NCBI GenBank assembly: GCA_964627445.1
Contig: CAZVJF010000007.1
Span: 1 to 64,000, forward strand
DNA length: 64,000 nucleotides
Direction: 5' to 3'
From: Luteibaculum sp964627445
GTDB lineage: Bacteria > Bacteroidota > Bacteroidia > Flavobacteriales_D > Luteibaculaceae
In this document: positions 56,835-64,000 of the stretch, piece by piece
Numbering within the stretch: the stretch's first letter is position 1
Layout of the letters: each line of letters begins with the position of its first letter
Translations under genes and position numbers: made by a program
Notes under the pieces: generated by a model
The model's input: only the letters and a program-made list of their open reading frames with translations
The model's database searches: none
Told to the model about the DNA's origin: nothing

Positions 56835-59018
56835 ATGGAAAATGAAAAGTTCTCCTATGATAATGCAATAGTCAGGAAGTTTATCCTCGCCACCATGATA
56901 TGGGGGCTTATCGGGATGCTCGTTGGCTTGTTGGCGGCCTCGCAAATGGTGTGGCCCGATTTAAACCTCACCGCGTGGTTAACTTTTGGTAGAATTCGCC
57001 CATTGCATACCAATGCGGTAATTTTTGCCTTTGTGGGTAACGGCATTTTTGCGGGTGTGTATTACTCGCTACAGCGCTTATTAAAAGCCCGTATGTGGAG
57101 CGACAAGCTCAGTAGTATTAACTTCTGGGGTTGGCAAATCATTATTCTCTCTGCCGTGCTTACCTTGCCTTTTGGGTATACTACGGGTAAGGAATATGCC
57201 GAGCTAGAATGGCCTATAGATATCGCCATTACTTTGCTGTGGGTGGTTTTTGGTCTCAATATGTTTATGACCATCCTAAACCGCAGGGTAAAGCACTTGT
57301 ACGTGGCCATTTGGTTTTACATCGCTACGTTTGTTACCGTTGCGGTGCTACATATCGTAAACTCTTTTGAGCTGCCCTTGCACTTTCTTAAAAGTTATTC
57401 GTGGTACGCAGGCGTGCAAGACGCACTGGTACAGTGGTGGTATGGGCACAATGCGGTGGCATTTTTCCTTACGACACCGTATTTGGGCTTGATGTACTAC
57501 TTTGTTCCCAAGGCGGCCAACCGTCCGGTGTATTCCTACCGCCTTTCTATCATCCACTTTTGGGCACTTATTTTTATTTACATCTGGGCAGGACCCCACC
57601 ACTTGTTGTACACCTCTTTACCCGATTGGGCGCAATCCCTCGGTGTAGTATTCTCCATAATGCTTATCGCTCCCAGTTGGGGTGGAATGCTTAACGGTTT
57701 GTTAACCCTCCGTGGGGCCTGGGATAGAGTACGCGAGGATGTTACCCTGAAGTTTATGGTAGTAGCCATAACCTGCTATGGTATGTCCACCTTCGAGGGC
57801 CCCATGCTTTCCTTGAAGTCGATAAATGTCATCTCTCACTTTACCGATTGGACCATAGCCCACGTGCATATTGGTGGGCTGGGTTGGAATGGAATGCTCA
57901 CTTTTGGTATGCTGTACTGGTTGGTGCCGCGCATCTTTAACCAAAAGCTGTACTCGGTTAAGCTGGCCAATTTCCACTTCTGGATTGCCACGCTGGGTAT
58001 CGCTGTTTACGCTATTCCATTGTATTGGGCTGGATTTACGCAAGGCTTTATGTGGCAGCAGTTTAACCCCGATGGAACGCTTGTAAATAAGGATTTCCTG
58101 GAAACCGTTACCCAAATTGTACCCATGTACACCTTACGTGTGGTAGGAGGGGCCTTGTATTTGGTAGGAGCCATAACCATGGCCTACAACCTGGTTAAAA
58201 CCATGCGTGCCGGGACACTTGTAAAGGATGAAGCTACCGAAGCGCCTCCTTACAAATCACTTACCCTGTCTGCAGAAGACAAAGGGTATTGGCACAAAGC
58301 TATTGAGCGCAAGCCCGTTCGCATGTTGGTTTTTGCTTTAATCCTCATTTTGGTAGGAGGAATTGTAGAGATGGTACCCACCTTCTTGGTTTCTTCCAAC
58401 GTACCCACCATTAGCAGCGTTAAGCCCTATACTCCGCTAGAGTTGGAAGGTCGAGACATCTACATCAGCGAAGGCTGTTACAACTGTCACTCGCAAATGG
58501 TGCGTCCACTGCGTTTTGAGACTGCGCGCTATGGAGAATATTCTAAGGCTGGAGAGTTTGTGTATGATCACCCATTTCAGTGGGGGTCTAAGCGCACCGG
58601 ACCCGATCTGCACCGCGAGGGCATTGGCAACAAACAAAACCGCCCCGATTCCTGGCACTACCTGCACATGTTAGAGCCTACGGATATTTCTCCCGGATCC
58701 ATTATGCCAGCCTATCCGTGGTTGATAGAGGACGACCTGGACCGTAGCTACTCCGAAGATAAAATAACCACCATGCGCAAGCTGGGCGTACCCTATGCAG
58801 AGGGCTATGAGGCTCAGGTTCTTGCCGACATGGACGTGCAAGCCGAAAAAATTGCCAAGAGCATCTTAACCGACTTGAAGCAAGAAGAGTTTGGCAAGAG
58901 CGAAATCCAGGCGCTGAGTAAGAAAAAGGTAATTGCATTGATTGCTTACCTGCAACGCCTGGGAAGCGATATCAACGTAGCCGTGGAAGAACCGCTGGCT
59001 GAAGAAGCACAACCATAA
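56835..59018 (+). CDS. ccoNO: Fused cbb3 cytochrome oxidase subunits I and II (CcoN-CcoO)
   Basis: The 727-residue fusion joins CcoN (about 1-480, twelve membrane helices) to CcoO (about 495-727). CcoN shows the haem and copper His residues in RPLHTNAVIFAF, WWYGHNAVAFFLTTPYLGLMYYF, GPHHLLYTSLPDW and FTDWTIAHVHIGGLGWNG. CcoO has a c-type haem site at C548-x2-C551-H552 (GCYNCHSQM), with RTGPDLHREG after it. The fusion is typical of Bacteroidota. The enzyme reduces O2 at low concentration and pumps protons. The start ATG follows ccoS by 3 bp. Confidence 0.96.
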   Translation: MENEKFSYDNAIVRKFILATMIWGLIGMLVGLLAASQMVWPDLNLTAWLTFGRIRPLHTNAVIFAFVGNGIFAGVYYSLQRLLKARMWSDKLSSINFWGWQIIILSAVLTLPFGYTTGKEYAELEWPIDIAITLLWVVFGLNMFMTILNRRVKHLYVAIWFYIATFVTVAVLHIVNSFELPLHFLKSYSWYAGVQDALVQWWYGHNAVAFFLTTPYLGLMYYFVPKAANRPVYSYRLSIIHFWALIFIYIWAGPHHLLYTSLPDWAQSLGVVFSIMLIAPSWGGMLNGLLTLRGAWDRVREDVTLKFMVVAITCYGMSTFEGPMLSLKSINVISHFTDWTIAHVHIGGLGWNGMLTFGMLYWLVPRIFNQKLYSVKLANFHFWIATLGIAVYAIPLYWAGFTQGFMWQQFNPDGTLVNKDFLETVTQIVPMYTLRVVGGALYLVGAITMAYNLVKTMRAGTLVKDEATEAPPYKSLTLSAEDKGYWHKAIERKPVRMLVFALILILVGGIVEMVPTFLVSSNVPTISSVKPYTPLELEGRDIYISEGCYNCHSQMVRPLRFETARYGEYSKAGEFVYDHPFQWGSKRTGPDLHREGIGNKQNRPDSWHYLHMLEPTDISPGSIMPAYPWLIEDDLDRSYSEDKITTMRKLGVPYAEGYEAQVLADMDVQAEKIAKSILTDLKQEEFGKSEIQALSKKKVIALIAYLQRLGSDINVAVEEPLAEEAQP

Positions 59019-59030
59019 CGCCAAGAAACT

Positions 59031-59201
59031 ATGCTAAAGTTTATCAAACACAACATGAGTACCATAGATGGGATAGCGATTTATCCCATCATTTCCTTAC
59101 TCATTTTCTCTGGGTTTTTCGCAGTGCTCATTTATTACGTGGTGCGCATGCGCAAGGCTCAAGTAGATGAATTATCCAACTATCCATTAGACAACGAATA
59201 A
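59031..59201 (+). CDS. ccoQ: Cbb3 oxidase subunit CcoQ (FixQ)
   Basis: The 56-residue protein has one membrane helix (IYPIISLLIFSGFFAVLIYYV, residues about 18-38) followed by the basic VRMRKAQVDELSNYPLDNE. It matches CcoQ by size, topology and place between ccoNO and ccoP. CcoQ stabilises the complex. It begins 12 bp after ccoNO. Confidence 0.9.
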   Translation: MLKFIKHNMSTIDGIAIYPIISLLIFSGFFAVLIYYVVRMRKAQVDELSNYPLDNE

Positions 59202-59211
59202 CCCTCCTGAT

Positions 59212-60294
59212 ATGAATTTGCAAACACTTTTTTGGTTTTTAATTCTGGTAGCAGTGGTAGAGCTGCTCACCTTGCTATCACTCAGTAAGGTGATGGTAAA
59301 CATCGCAAAGAGCGAATTCTTTGGCGAAAAACTAAAACGCCTCAAAGAGAAGAAAGCGCAAGATGCTGCTAAAGCCGTAGCCACTATTTTGGTTATGGGC
59401 TCTGCTATTTCCTTGGGGGCACAGCCCTACGAGCCTGTGGTATCAGAACCCGGCTTTTTTGACACGTTGAGCATGGATGTAATCTGGGTGTTGCTCGGCA
59501 TGGATTTACTCTTGTTGGTGCTAATCCTTTACATGCGTAAGCAAATCAGCAACCTGCTTCATGTAGACAAAACCGAGGAGGAGCAAATTGAGGAAAGCGT
59601 GTTCGTGAGCAAAGTAATGCAGTCGCTTACCGATGTAGTCCCTGTAGAAAAAGAGGACTCCATTCTAATGCACCACGAGTACGATGGCATTCAGGAGTTG
59701 GACAACAACCTACCACCGTGGTGGAAATGGGGTTTTGTAGTTTCTATTATTTATGCGGTGGTGTATTTGTTACATTTCCATGTATTCCAAACGGGTATGT
59801 CTCAAGAAGAAGCTTACAAAACGGAGGTCGCTCAAGCGGAAATAGAGATTCAAGAGTATTTGGAATCGCAAGCGCTCAATGTGGACGAGAATAGCGCAAC
59901 CCTTATGGCCAATGCAAAAGATTTAAAGGCAGGTCGCAATACGTTTATGGAGTTTTGTAAGGTGTGCCACGGAGCTAACGGTGAAGGCTTGGTAGGCCCC
60001 AACCTTACCGATGATTACTGGATCTACGGCAACGACATTAAAAACGTGTTTAAAACCATAAAGTATGGTGCTAAAAACGGTATGAAAAGCTGGCAGGATG
60101 AGTTGAACCCCGTGCAGATGCAGCAGGTTGCTTCTTATGTTATTTCCTTGCAAGGCACCAATCCTGCCAACCCCAAAGACCCACAAGGAGAGTACTATGC
60201 GCCTCCTAGTGTGGTGCCGGCAGACTCTACGGAAGGCGCTGCAGCCAACCCAAGCGATGCTTTAGAAGCCGTTAAAGAAGACGTGGAGGCCTAG
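59212..60294 (+). CDS. ccoP: Cbb3 oxidase subunit III (CcoP) with one haem site
   Basis: The 360-residue protein has an N-terminal pair of membrane helices, a long linker, then the CcoP core with LDNNLPPWWKWGFVVSIIYAVVYL and a single cytochrome c domain: EFCKVCHGANGEGLVGPNL with C249-x2-C252-H253, and distal Met likely in KNGMKSW. Many proteobacterial CcoP proteins have two haem sites; only one is present here. The tail is Pro/Ala/Glu-rich. It passes electrons to the fused CcoNO. Confidence 0.94.
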   Translation: MNLQTLFWFLILVAVVELLTLLSLSKVMVNIAKSEFFGEKLKRLKEKKAQDAAKAVATILVMGSAISLGAQPYEPVVSEPGFFDTLSMDVIWVLLGMDLLLLVLILYMRKQISNLLHVDKTEEEQIEESVFVSKVMQSLTDVVPVEKEDSILMHHEYDGIQELDNNLPPWWKWGFVVSIIYAVVYLLHFHVFQTGMSQEEAYKTEVAQAEIEIQEYLESQALNVDENSATLMANAKDLKAGRNTFMEFCKVCHGANGEGLVGPNLTDDYWIYGNDIKNVFKTIKYGAKNGMKSWQDELNPVQMQQVASYVISLQGTNPANPKDPQGEYYAPPSVVPADSTEGAAANPSDALEAVKEDVEA

Positions 60295-60296
60295 CC

Positions 60297-61694
60297 ATGG
60301 AAGAAGAGCAACAAAGCTACCGCGACCATATTGCTACTGTAGACGAGCAAGGGAAACGGGTATGGATTTACCCCAAAAAACCCAGTGGTAGGTATTACAA
60401 TGCAAGAAAATTAGTGAGCTATGGCTTGCTAATTTTTTTGTTTTCGGCACCTTGGATACGGGTGGATGGAAATCCGCTGTTGCAGTTTAACCTGCTGGAG
60501 CGCAAATTCATTCTCTTTGGCCAGATCTTTTGGCCACAAGATTTCTTTTTGTTTGCGCTGGGCATGTTGGTTGCCATAGTTTTTGTTGCGCTGTTTACCG
60601 TAATCTACGGTCGTTTATTCTGCGGATGGATTTGTCCACAGACCATTTTCATGGAAATGGTGTTTCGCAGGATAGAGTATTGGATAGAAGGCGATTGGAC
60701 ACACCAGAAAAAACTCAACAAGCAGCCCTGGAATGCCGAGAAAATCCGCAAGAAAGCCCTCAAGCATACTTTATTTTGGGTGTTATCTTTCCTAATTGCG
60801 AATACCTTTTTGGCCTATATCATTGGCACTGAAGCTTTGGTAGCTATTGTTACCGATAATCCAGCCAACCATATTTCTGGGTTAATATCCATTGTGATAT
60901 TTACCACCGTATTTTACCTCGTGTTCTCTAAAATGAGGGAGCAGGTCTGTACCGTAGTATGTCCTTACGGGCGTCTGCAAGGGGTGTTGCTCGATAACAA
61001 TTCCCTAACCGTTGCCTACGACCATAAGCGTGGCGAAGACCGCGGCAAGTACAAAAAAGGAGAGGACAGAGCCGAAGCCAATAAAGGCGACTGCATCGAC
61101 TGCCACCAGTGTGTGCATGTGTGCCCTACAGGTATTGACATTAGAAACGGAACCCAGCTGGAGTGCGTAAACTGTACGGCTTGTATGGATGCCTGCGATC
61201 ACATTATGGAAAGCGTAGGCCTGGAAAAAGGGCTGATACGCTATGACTCGCAAAACGGTATAGAAAACAAAAGCAAATGGAAACTTTCTACCAAAGGCTT
61301 TGCCTATTCTGCTGTCTTGTTGGTGCTTATGGGCTTGCTAACCGGCATGTTGGTTACCCGCAGCGATTTTGAAGTCACCATTTTACGCACCCGAGGCACC
61401 AGCTTCCAAAAAGCAACCGATGGGGTATACAGCAATATTTACGACCTCAACCTGGTGAACAAAACCAACGACACCATTCCCGTGCGTCTGGATTTGTTGT
61501 CTGGTAAAGGTCACATCCAGCTCATTGGTAAAGACATTGTGTTGCATCCACAAGATGTGTTTAAAGGCAAGTTTATGGTGCAGATCCACCAAGATTCCAT
61601 CCTAGGAAAGCAAGAGGAATTGCAGGTGGGCGTGTATGGCAATGGTGAATTGATAGAGCAAAAAGAGATTAACTTTTTAGGACCCGTATTATGA
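60297..61694 (+). CDS. ccoG: Cbb3 oxidase accessory ferredoxin-like protein (CcoG)
   Basis: The 465-residue membrane protein has about five helices with RLFCGWICPQTIFMEMVFRRIEYW, then two 4Fe-4S motifs, CIDCHQCVHVCPTG and CVNCTACMDACD. A C-terminal immunoglobulin-like domain (about 365-465) follows the last helix. CcoG/RdxA/FixG reduces copper for oxidase assembly. It starts 2 bp after ccoP and ends overlapping ccoH by 4 bp. Confidence 0.94.
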   Translation: MEEEQQSYRDHIATVDEQGKRVWIYPKKPSGRYYNARKLVSYGLLIFLFSAPWIRVDGNPLLQFNLLERKFILFGQIFWPQDFFLFALGMLVAIVFVALFTVIYGRLFCGWICPQTIFMEMVFRRIEYWIEGDWTHQKKLNKQPWNAEKIRKKALKHTLFWVLSFLIANTFLAYIIGTEALVAIVTDNPANHISGLISIVIFTTVFYLVFSKMREQVCTVVCPYGRLQGVLLDNNSLTVAYDHKRGEDRGKYKKGEDRAEANKGDCIDCHQCVHVCPTGIDIRNGTQLECVNCTACMDACDHIMESVGLEKGLIRYDSQNGIENKSKWKLSTKGFAYSAVLLVLMGLLTGMLVTRSDFEVTILRTRGTSFQKATDGVYSNIYDLNLVNKTNDTIPVRLDLLSGKGHIQLIGKDIVLHPQDVFKGKFMVQIHQDSILGKQEELQVGVYGNGELIEQKEINFLGPVL

Positions 61695-62125
61695 AATGGA
61701 ATTGGGGAACAGGCATTACCATAACGCTGGCACTGTTTATGGGCTTTATTGTGTATTTGGCGTATCGCGCATCGCAATCGCATAGCGATTTATACGCAGC
61801 CGATTACTACAAGCAAGAGCTGGCTTACCAGGATAAAATTGACGGGCTGCAGCGTGGCAAGGTGTACTACAACGATATCCGCTTAAAAGTAACTCCAAAA
61901 AAGGTTTTAATAGAATTGCCTAAGTCCTTTAATGCCAGAGAATTAAAGGTAGATTTTTATCGACCCAATAATGCTGCGCTAGACAAAGAATTCACCTTTC
62001 AGATTCTGGAAGGAAATGTGGAAGTTTCGCGAGAAGCATTGCTTCCAGGCAAGTACACCGTATTGCTGCAGTGGAAGGAAAAGGGCGATTTGCATTTGGT
62101 AGAAAAACAGATAGAACTCGACTAA
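61691..62125 (+). CDS. ccoH: FixH family protein (CcoH)
   Basis: The 144-residue protein has one N-terminal membrane helix (about 5-27) and a periplasmic beta domain: SDLYAADYYKQELAYQDKIDGLQRG, then FYRPNNAALDKEF and LQWKEKGDLHLVEKQIEL. This fits FixH/CcoH, which interacts with CcoI and the oxidase during assembly. It overlaps ccoG by 4 bp. Confidence 0.9.
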   Translation: MKWNWGTGITITLALFMGFIVYLAYRASQSHSDLYAADYYKQELAYQDKIDGLQRGKVYYNDIRLKVTPKKVLIELPKSFNARELKVDFYRPNNAALDKEFTFQILEGNVEVSREALLPGKYTVLLQWKEKGDLHLVEKQIELD

Positions 62126-62126
62126 C

Positions 62127-62834
62127 ATGTGGTACGCCTCGGCACTGGTATTGGGAGTGGTAAGTAGCCTGCACTGTTTAGTTATGTGTGGGCCAATTGC
62201 CATGGTGGTGCCTAAGGTGGGTTCGGGGTCGCATGCTCGCACTTTAACCGCAGTGTTGTACAATTCTGGGAGGCTATTCACCTACAGCCTGTTGGGCTTG
62301 TTGATTGCAATGGTAGGTCGCAGCGCGGCCCTGGCAGGTCTTCAGCAAAGCCTTAGCATTACATTGGGTGTATTGGTGCTGCTGGTATATTTTGGCGGAA
62401 AGTGGTTTACCCGATATCAGCCCAACTCGTATCTGCAACGTATATTTCTATCCTATCAAAACCAGTTTATGGCCCGCTTTCGCAAGCGTAGCTATGGCAA
62501 TATTTTTAAAATAGGCATGCTAAACGGACTGCTACCGTGTGGCATGGTGTATTTGGCTTTGGCGGGTGCGGTTAACAGTCAAAATGCAGGAGGCGGGGCC
62601 TTATTTATGGCTTTGTTTGGTTTGGGTACGCTTCCCGCAATGGTAGTCCCTGCCTTGTTTAGCACTTTTTCCGTGCAGTTTACAACCCGGCTTCGCAAGC
62701 ACTTGGTGCCCGCTGTGGTCATTTTATTTGCGGCTATGCTGTTGTTGCGTGGCGCAAATTTAGGTATTCCGTATCTCAGCCCAGCCCTTATTGAATCGGG
62801 GAAAGGTGCAGTAGAAGGTTGTACGGCACGTTAA
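62127..62834 (+). CDS. TauE/SafE-type membrane protein linked to cbb3
   Basis: The 235-residue protein has six membrane helices with GVVSSLHCLVMCGPIAM near the N-terminus and GMLNGLLPCGMVYLALAGAV in the middle. These Cys-Gly and Pro-Cys motifs are typical of the UreH-like branch of the sulfite exporter family, found beside cco genes and thought to handle copper or haem-maturation. It starts one base after ccoH. The substrate is unproven. Confidence 0.88.
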   Translation: MWYASALVLGVVSSLHCLVMCGPIAMVVPKVGSGSHARTLTAVLYNSGRLFTYSLLGLLIAMVGRSAALAGLQQSLSITLGVLVLLVYFGGKWFTRYQPNSYLQRIFLSYQNQFMARFRKRSYGNIFKIGMLNGLLPCGMVYLALAGAVNSQNAGGGALFMALFGLGTLPAMVVPALFSTFSVQFTTRLRKHLVPAVVILFAAMLLLRGANLGIPYLSPALIESGKGAVEGCTAR

Positions 62835-62867
62835 CACAGCCTAACAAAAATCACCATTCCACGGTAT

Positions 62868-62884
62868 TTTAGATTCAATCTAAA
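62868..62884. promoter_or_regulatory. Palindromic operator candidate of feoAB
   Basis: TTTAGATTCAATCTAAA is a perfect 17-bp palindrome with 8-bp arms. It covers the region where the -33 element of the feoA promoter should lie. An iron-dependent repressor of the DtxR/MntR or Fur type is likely, from context. Confidence 0.75.
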
Positions 62885-62889
62885 GCGGC

Positions 62890-62897
62890 TACATTTG
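62890..62897 (+). promoter_or_regulatory. -7 box of feoAB, close to the start codon
   Basis: TACATTTG matches the consensus and ends 6 bp before the feoA ATG, so the message is nearly or fully leaderless. Confidence 0.68.
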
Positions 62898-62903
62898 CCC
62901 GCT

Positions 62904-63134
62904 ATGGAAAAACGTTTATCCGAACTGGAGCTGAATGAAACCGCAGCAGTCGTTTCTATTGGAGCTTCGGAGTTGCGTTCTAAGCTTTTGGAAATGGGTA
63001 TGGTAAAGGATACGCAGGTGGTTTTAATGATGCGTGCTCCTTTTGGCGGCTCCCTGGCTTTTGACGTCAACGGATATATGTTGTCGCTTCGCAGAGACGA
63101 GGCTGAATTGGTTACCGTAAAACCTTTGGCCTAG
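62904..63134 (+). CDS. feoA: FeoA, ferrous iron transport accessory protein
   Basis: The 76-residue protein is a single FeoA domain of SH3 fold: LSELELNETAAVVSIGAS, LRSKLLEMGMVKDTQVVLMMRAPFGGSLAFDVNGYMLSLRRDEAELVTV. It assists FeoB, whose gene starts 5 bp later. The ATG at 62904 is used; a TTG three codons upstream would lie in the promoter box. A perfect palindrome precedes it. Confidence 0.93.
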   Translation: MEKRLSELELNETAAVVSIGASELRSKLLEMGMVKDTQVVLMMRAPFGGSLAFDVNGYMLSLRRDEAELVTVKPLA

Positions 63135-63139
63135 CACTT

Positions 63140-64000
63140 ATGAATATTGCACTCTTCGGAAATCCCAACACGGGTAAGAGCTCCATTTTTAACATGCTCA
63201 CAGGCTTGCGCCAGCATGTGGGTAACTTTCCCGGAGTAACGGTCGACAAAAAAGCGGGCTCTTTGGCTATTGCTGGTCAAGAGCACCAAGTAGTCGATTT
63301 CCCGGGCTGCTACAGCGTTTACCCGCACTCTGAGGACGAAGGGGTGGTGTACAATGTCTTAAGTGATCCCGAGCACAAAGATTTCCCTGATTTAGCCCTA
63401 ATTGTGGTAGATGCGGGGAATCTAAGACGCAACCTATTGCTCTTTAGTCAAATTAGGGATCTTGGAATTCCTTGTGTGCTTATTCTAAATATGTGGGATA
63501 CGCTGGCGGAAAAGCAAAAGCAAATAAGCATTCCAGCATTATCGGAAGCGTTTGATGGTGTGCCCGTAATTCCATTTAACGCACGCAAAGGTACGGAGCG
63601 CCAAAAATTACAAGAACTCCTTGCTGAATTGATTCAGGAAGGAATTGCTCAAACACAGTATCAGTCCCAGGCACTGATAGATCTAGAAGATATTGAAGCC
63701 CAAGAAGCGGATGCACAAGATCGGTACACGAAAATCCAAGCGGTACTGAAGGGTGTAGAAACGCAATCGAGTCAAGGCCAAAGTCGCAAGCTGAGCAAGG
63801 TCGACCGCATTTTAACCCACAAAGTTTGGGGTTACGCTATTTTTCTAGCCATACTTACTGTCATATTCCAATGCATATTTTCTTTTGCGAGTTACCCCAT
63901 GGATTTAATCGATGGCTGGTTTGGGGCGTTCTCTGCTTACCTAAGTAGAACCTTACCGCCTGGCATCTTTACCGACCTAATTTCGCAAGGGGTGGTGCCT
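63140..64000 (+). CDS. feoB: FeoB, ferrous iron transporter (partial, cut by window end)
   Basis: The first 287 codons of a long gene. The N-terminal G domain has G1 ALFGNPNTGKSS at about 4-15, VTVDKKAG (switch I), G3 DFPGCYSVYP and G4 as ILNMWD. A helical guanine-exchange-inhibitor-like segment follows, and the first membrane helix begins near residue 235 (GYAIFLAILTVIFQC). FeoB imports Fe2+ and is powered or gated by GTP. The DFPG and NMWD forms vary slightly from DLPG and NMMD/NKxD. The frame stays open to the window edge. Confidence 0.94.
   Translation, partial: MNIALFGNPNTGKSSIFNMLTGLRQHVGNFPGVTVDKKAGSLAIAGQEHQVVDFPGCYSVYPHSEDEGVVYNVLSDPEHKDFPDLALIVVDAGNLRRNLLLFSQIRDLGIPCVLILNMWDTLAEKQKQISIPALSEAFDGVPVIPFNARKGTERQKLQELLAELIQEGIAQTQYQSQALIDLEDIEAQEADAQDRYTKIQAVLKGVETQSSQGQSRKLSKVDRILTHKVWGYAIFLAILTVIFQCIFSFASYPMDLIDGWFGAFSAYLSRTLPPGIFTDLISQGVVP

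Overview
The window looks like a chromosomal segment of a Bacteroidota bacterium, most likely of the order Flavobacteriales. The signs are: a type IX secretion (T9SS) C-terminal sorting domain and SprB repeats, HmuY-type lipoproteins beside a TonB receptor, a fused CcoN-CcoO oxidase subunit, the Bacteroidota promoter signature TAnnTTTG with an upstream TTG, very weak Shine-Dalgarno signals, and many lipoproteins with an acidic stretch after the lipidated Cys. No rRNA, phage, insertion-sequence transposase or CRISPR array was seen. Two 100-N assembly gaps occur, both inside tandem repeats.

Layout. 1-2.8 kb: small accessory patch with an orphan HEPN/Abi-like protein and a phospholipase-D-fold nuclease-like protein carrying helicase-associated repeats, each followed by the same 54-bp repeat. 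2.9-9.7 kb: haem/iron locus, with a TonB receptor, an HmuY lipoprotein and a DUF6607-like gene broken by an in-frame TAG on one strand, and a large HmuY/SprB/T9SS protein on the other; two near-identical palindromes lie between them. 9.7-13.3 kb: dipeptidase, DUF3820, cold-shock-domain protein, FAD oxidoreductase. 13.3-17.6 kb: a 1343-residue exported protein with 17 TPR-like repeats. 17.6-24.3 kb: DUF2911, thioredoxin-like protein, RF3, XRE regulator, 2OG oxygenase, PIN-PhoH. 24.4-27 kb: aspartate kinase and diaminopimelate decarboxylase. 27-28 kb: four paralogous small lipoproteins. 28-45 kb: prolyl oligopeptidase, peptidyl-prolyl isomerases, TerC, lipase, phosphoesterase, two sterol-desaturase-type enzymes, KamA-type radical SAM enzyme, BCCT transporter, divergent oxyR/dps with a strong palindrome, rhodanese, uracil-DNA glycosylase.

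45.3-45.9 kb and 53.4-54.0 kb: a tRNA-Pro(TGG) and a tRNA-Arg(TCT), each followed by a tandem array (140-bp and 106-bp units). Every unit repeats the tRNA 3' end plus a transcription terminator, with hairpin sequence inserted at the T-loop. This is the most unusual structure in the window and resembles, in plan only, the repeat units of the E. coli tyrT operon. Between the arrays are a surface lipoprotein made of two truncated-globin domains, two MscS channels, a CorA with a GTN instead of GMN motif, and a histidine kinase.

54.2-62.8 kb: complete cbb3 oxidase cluster ccoI-ccoS-ccoNO-ccoQ-ccoP-ccoG-ccoH plus a TauE/SafE-type membrane protein, for respiration at low oxygen. 62.9-64 kb: feoA and the start of feoB, under a perfect palindrome, supplying ferrous iron. 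Iron and haem handling (HmuY/TonB locus, Dps, globin, cbb3, Feo) is a recurring theme. All family assignments come from reading the sequences; no database search was run.
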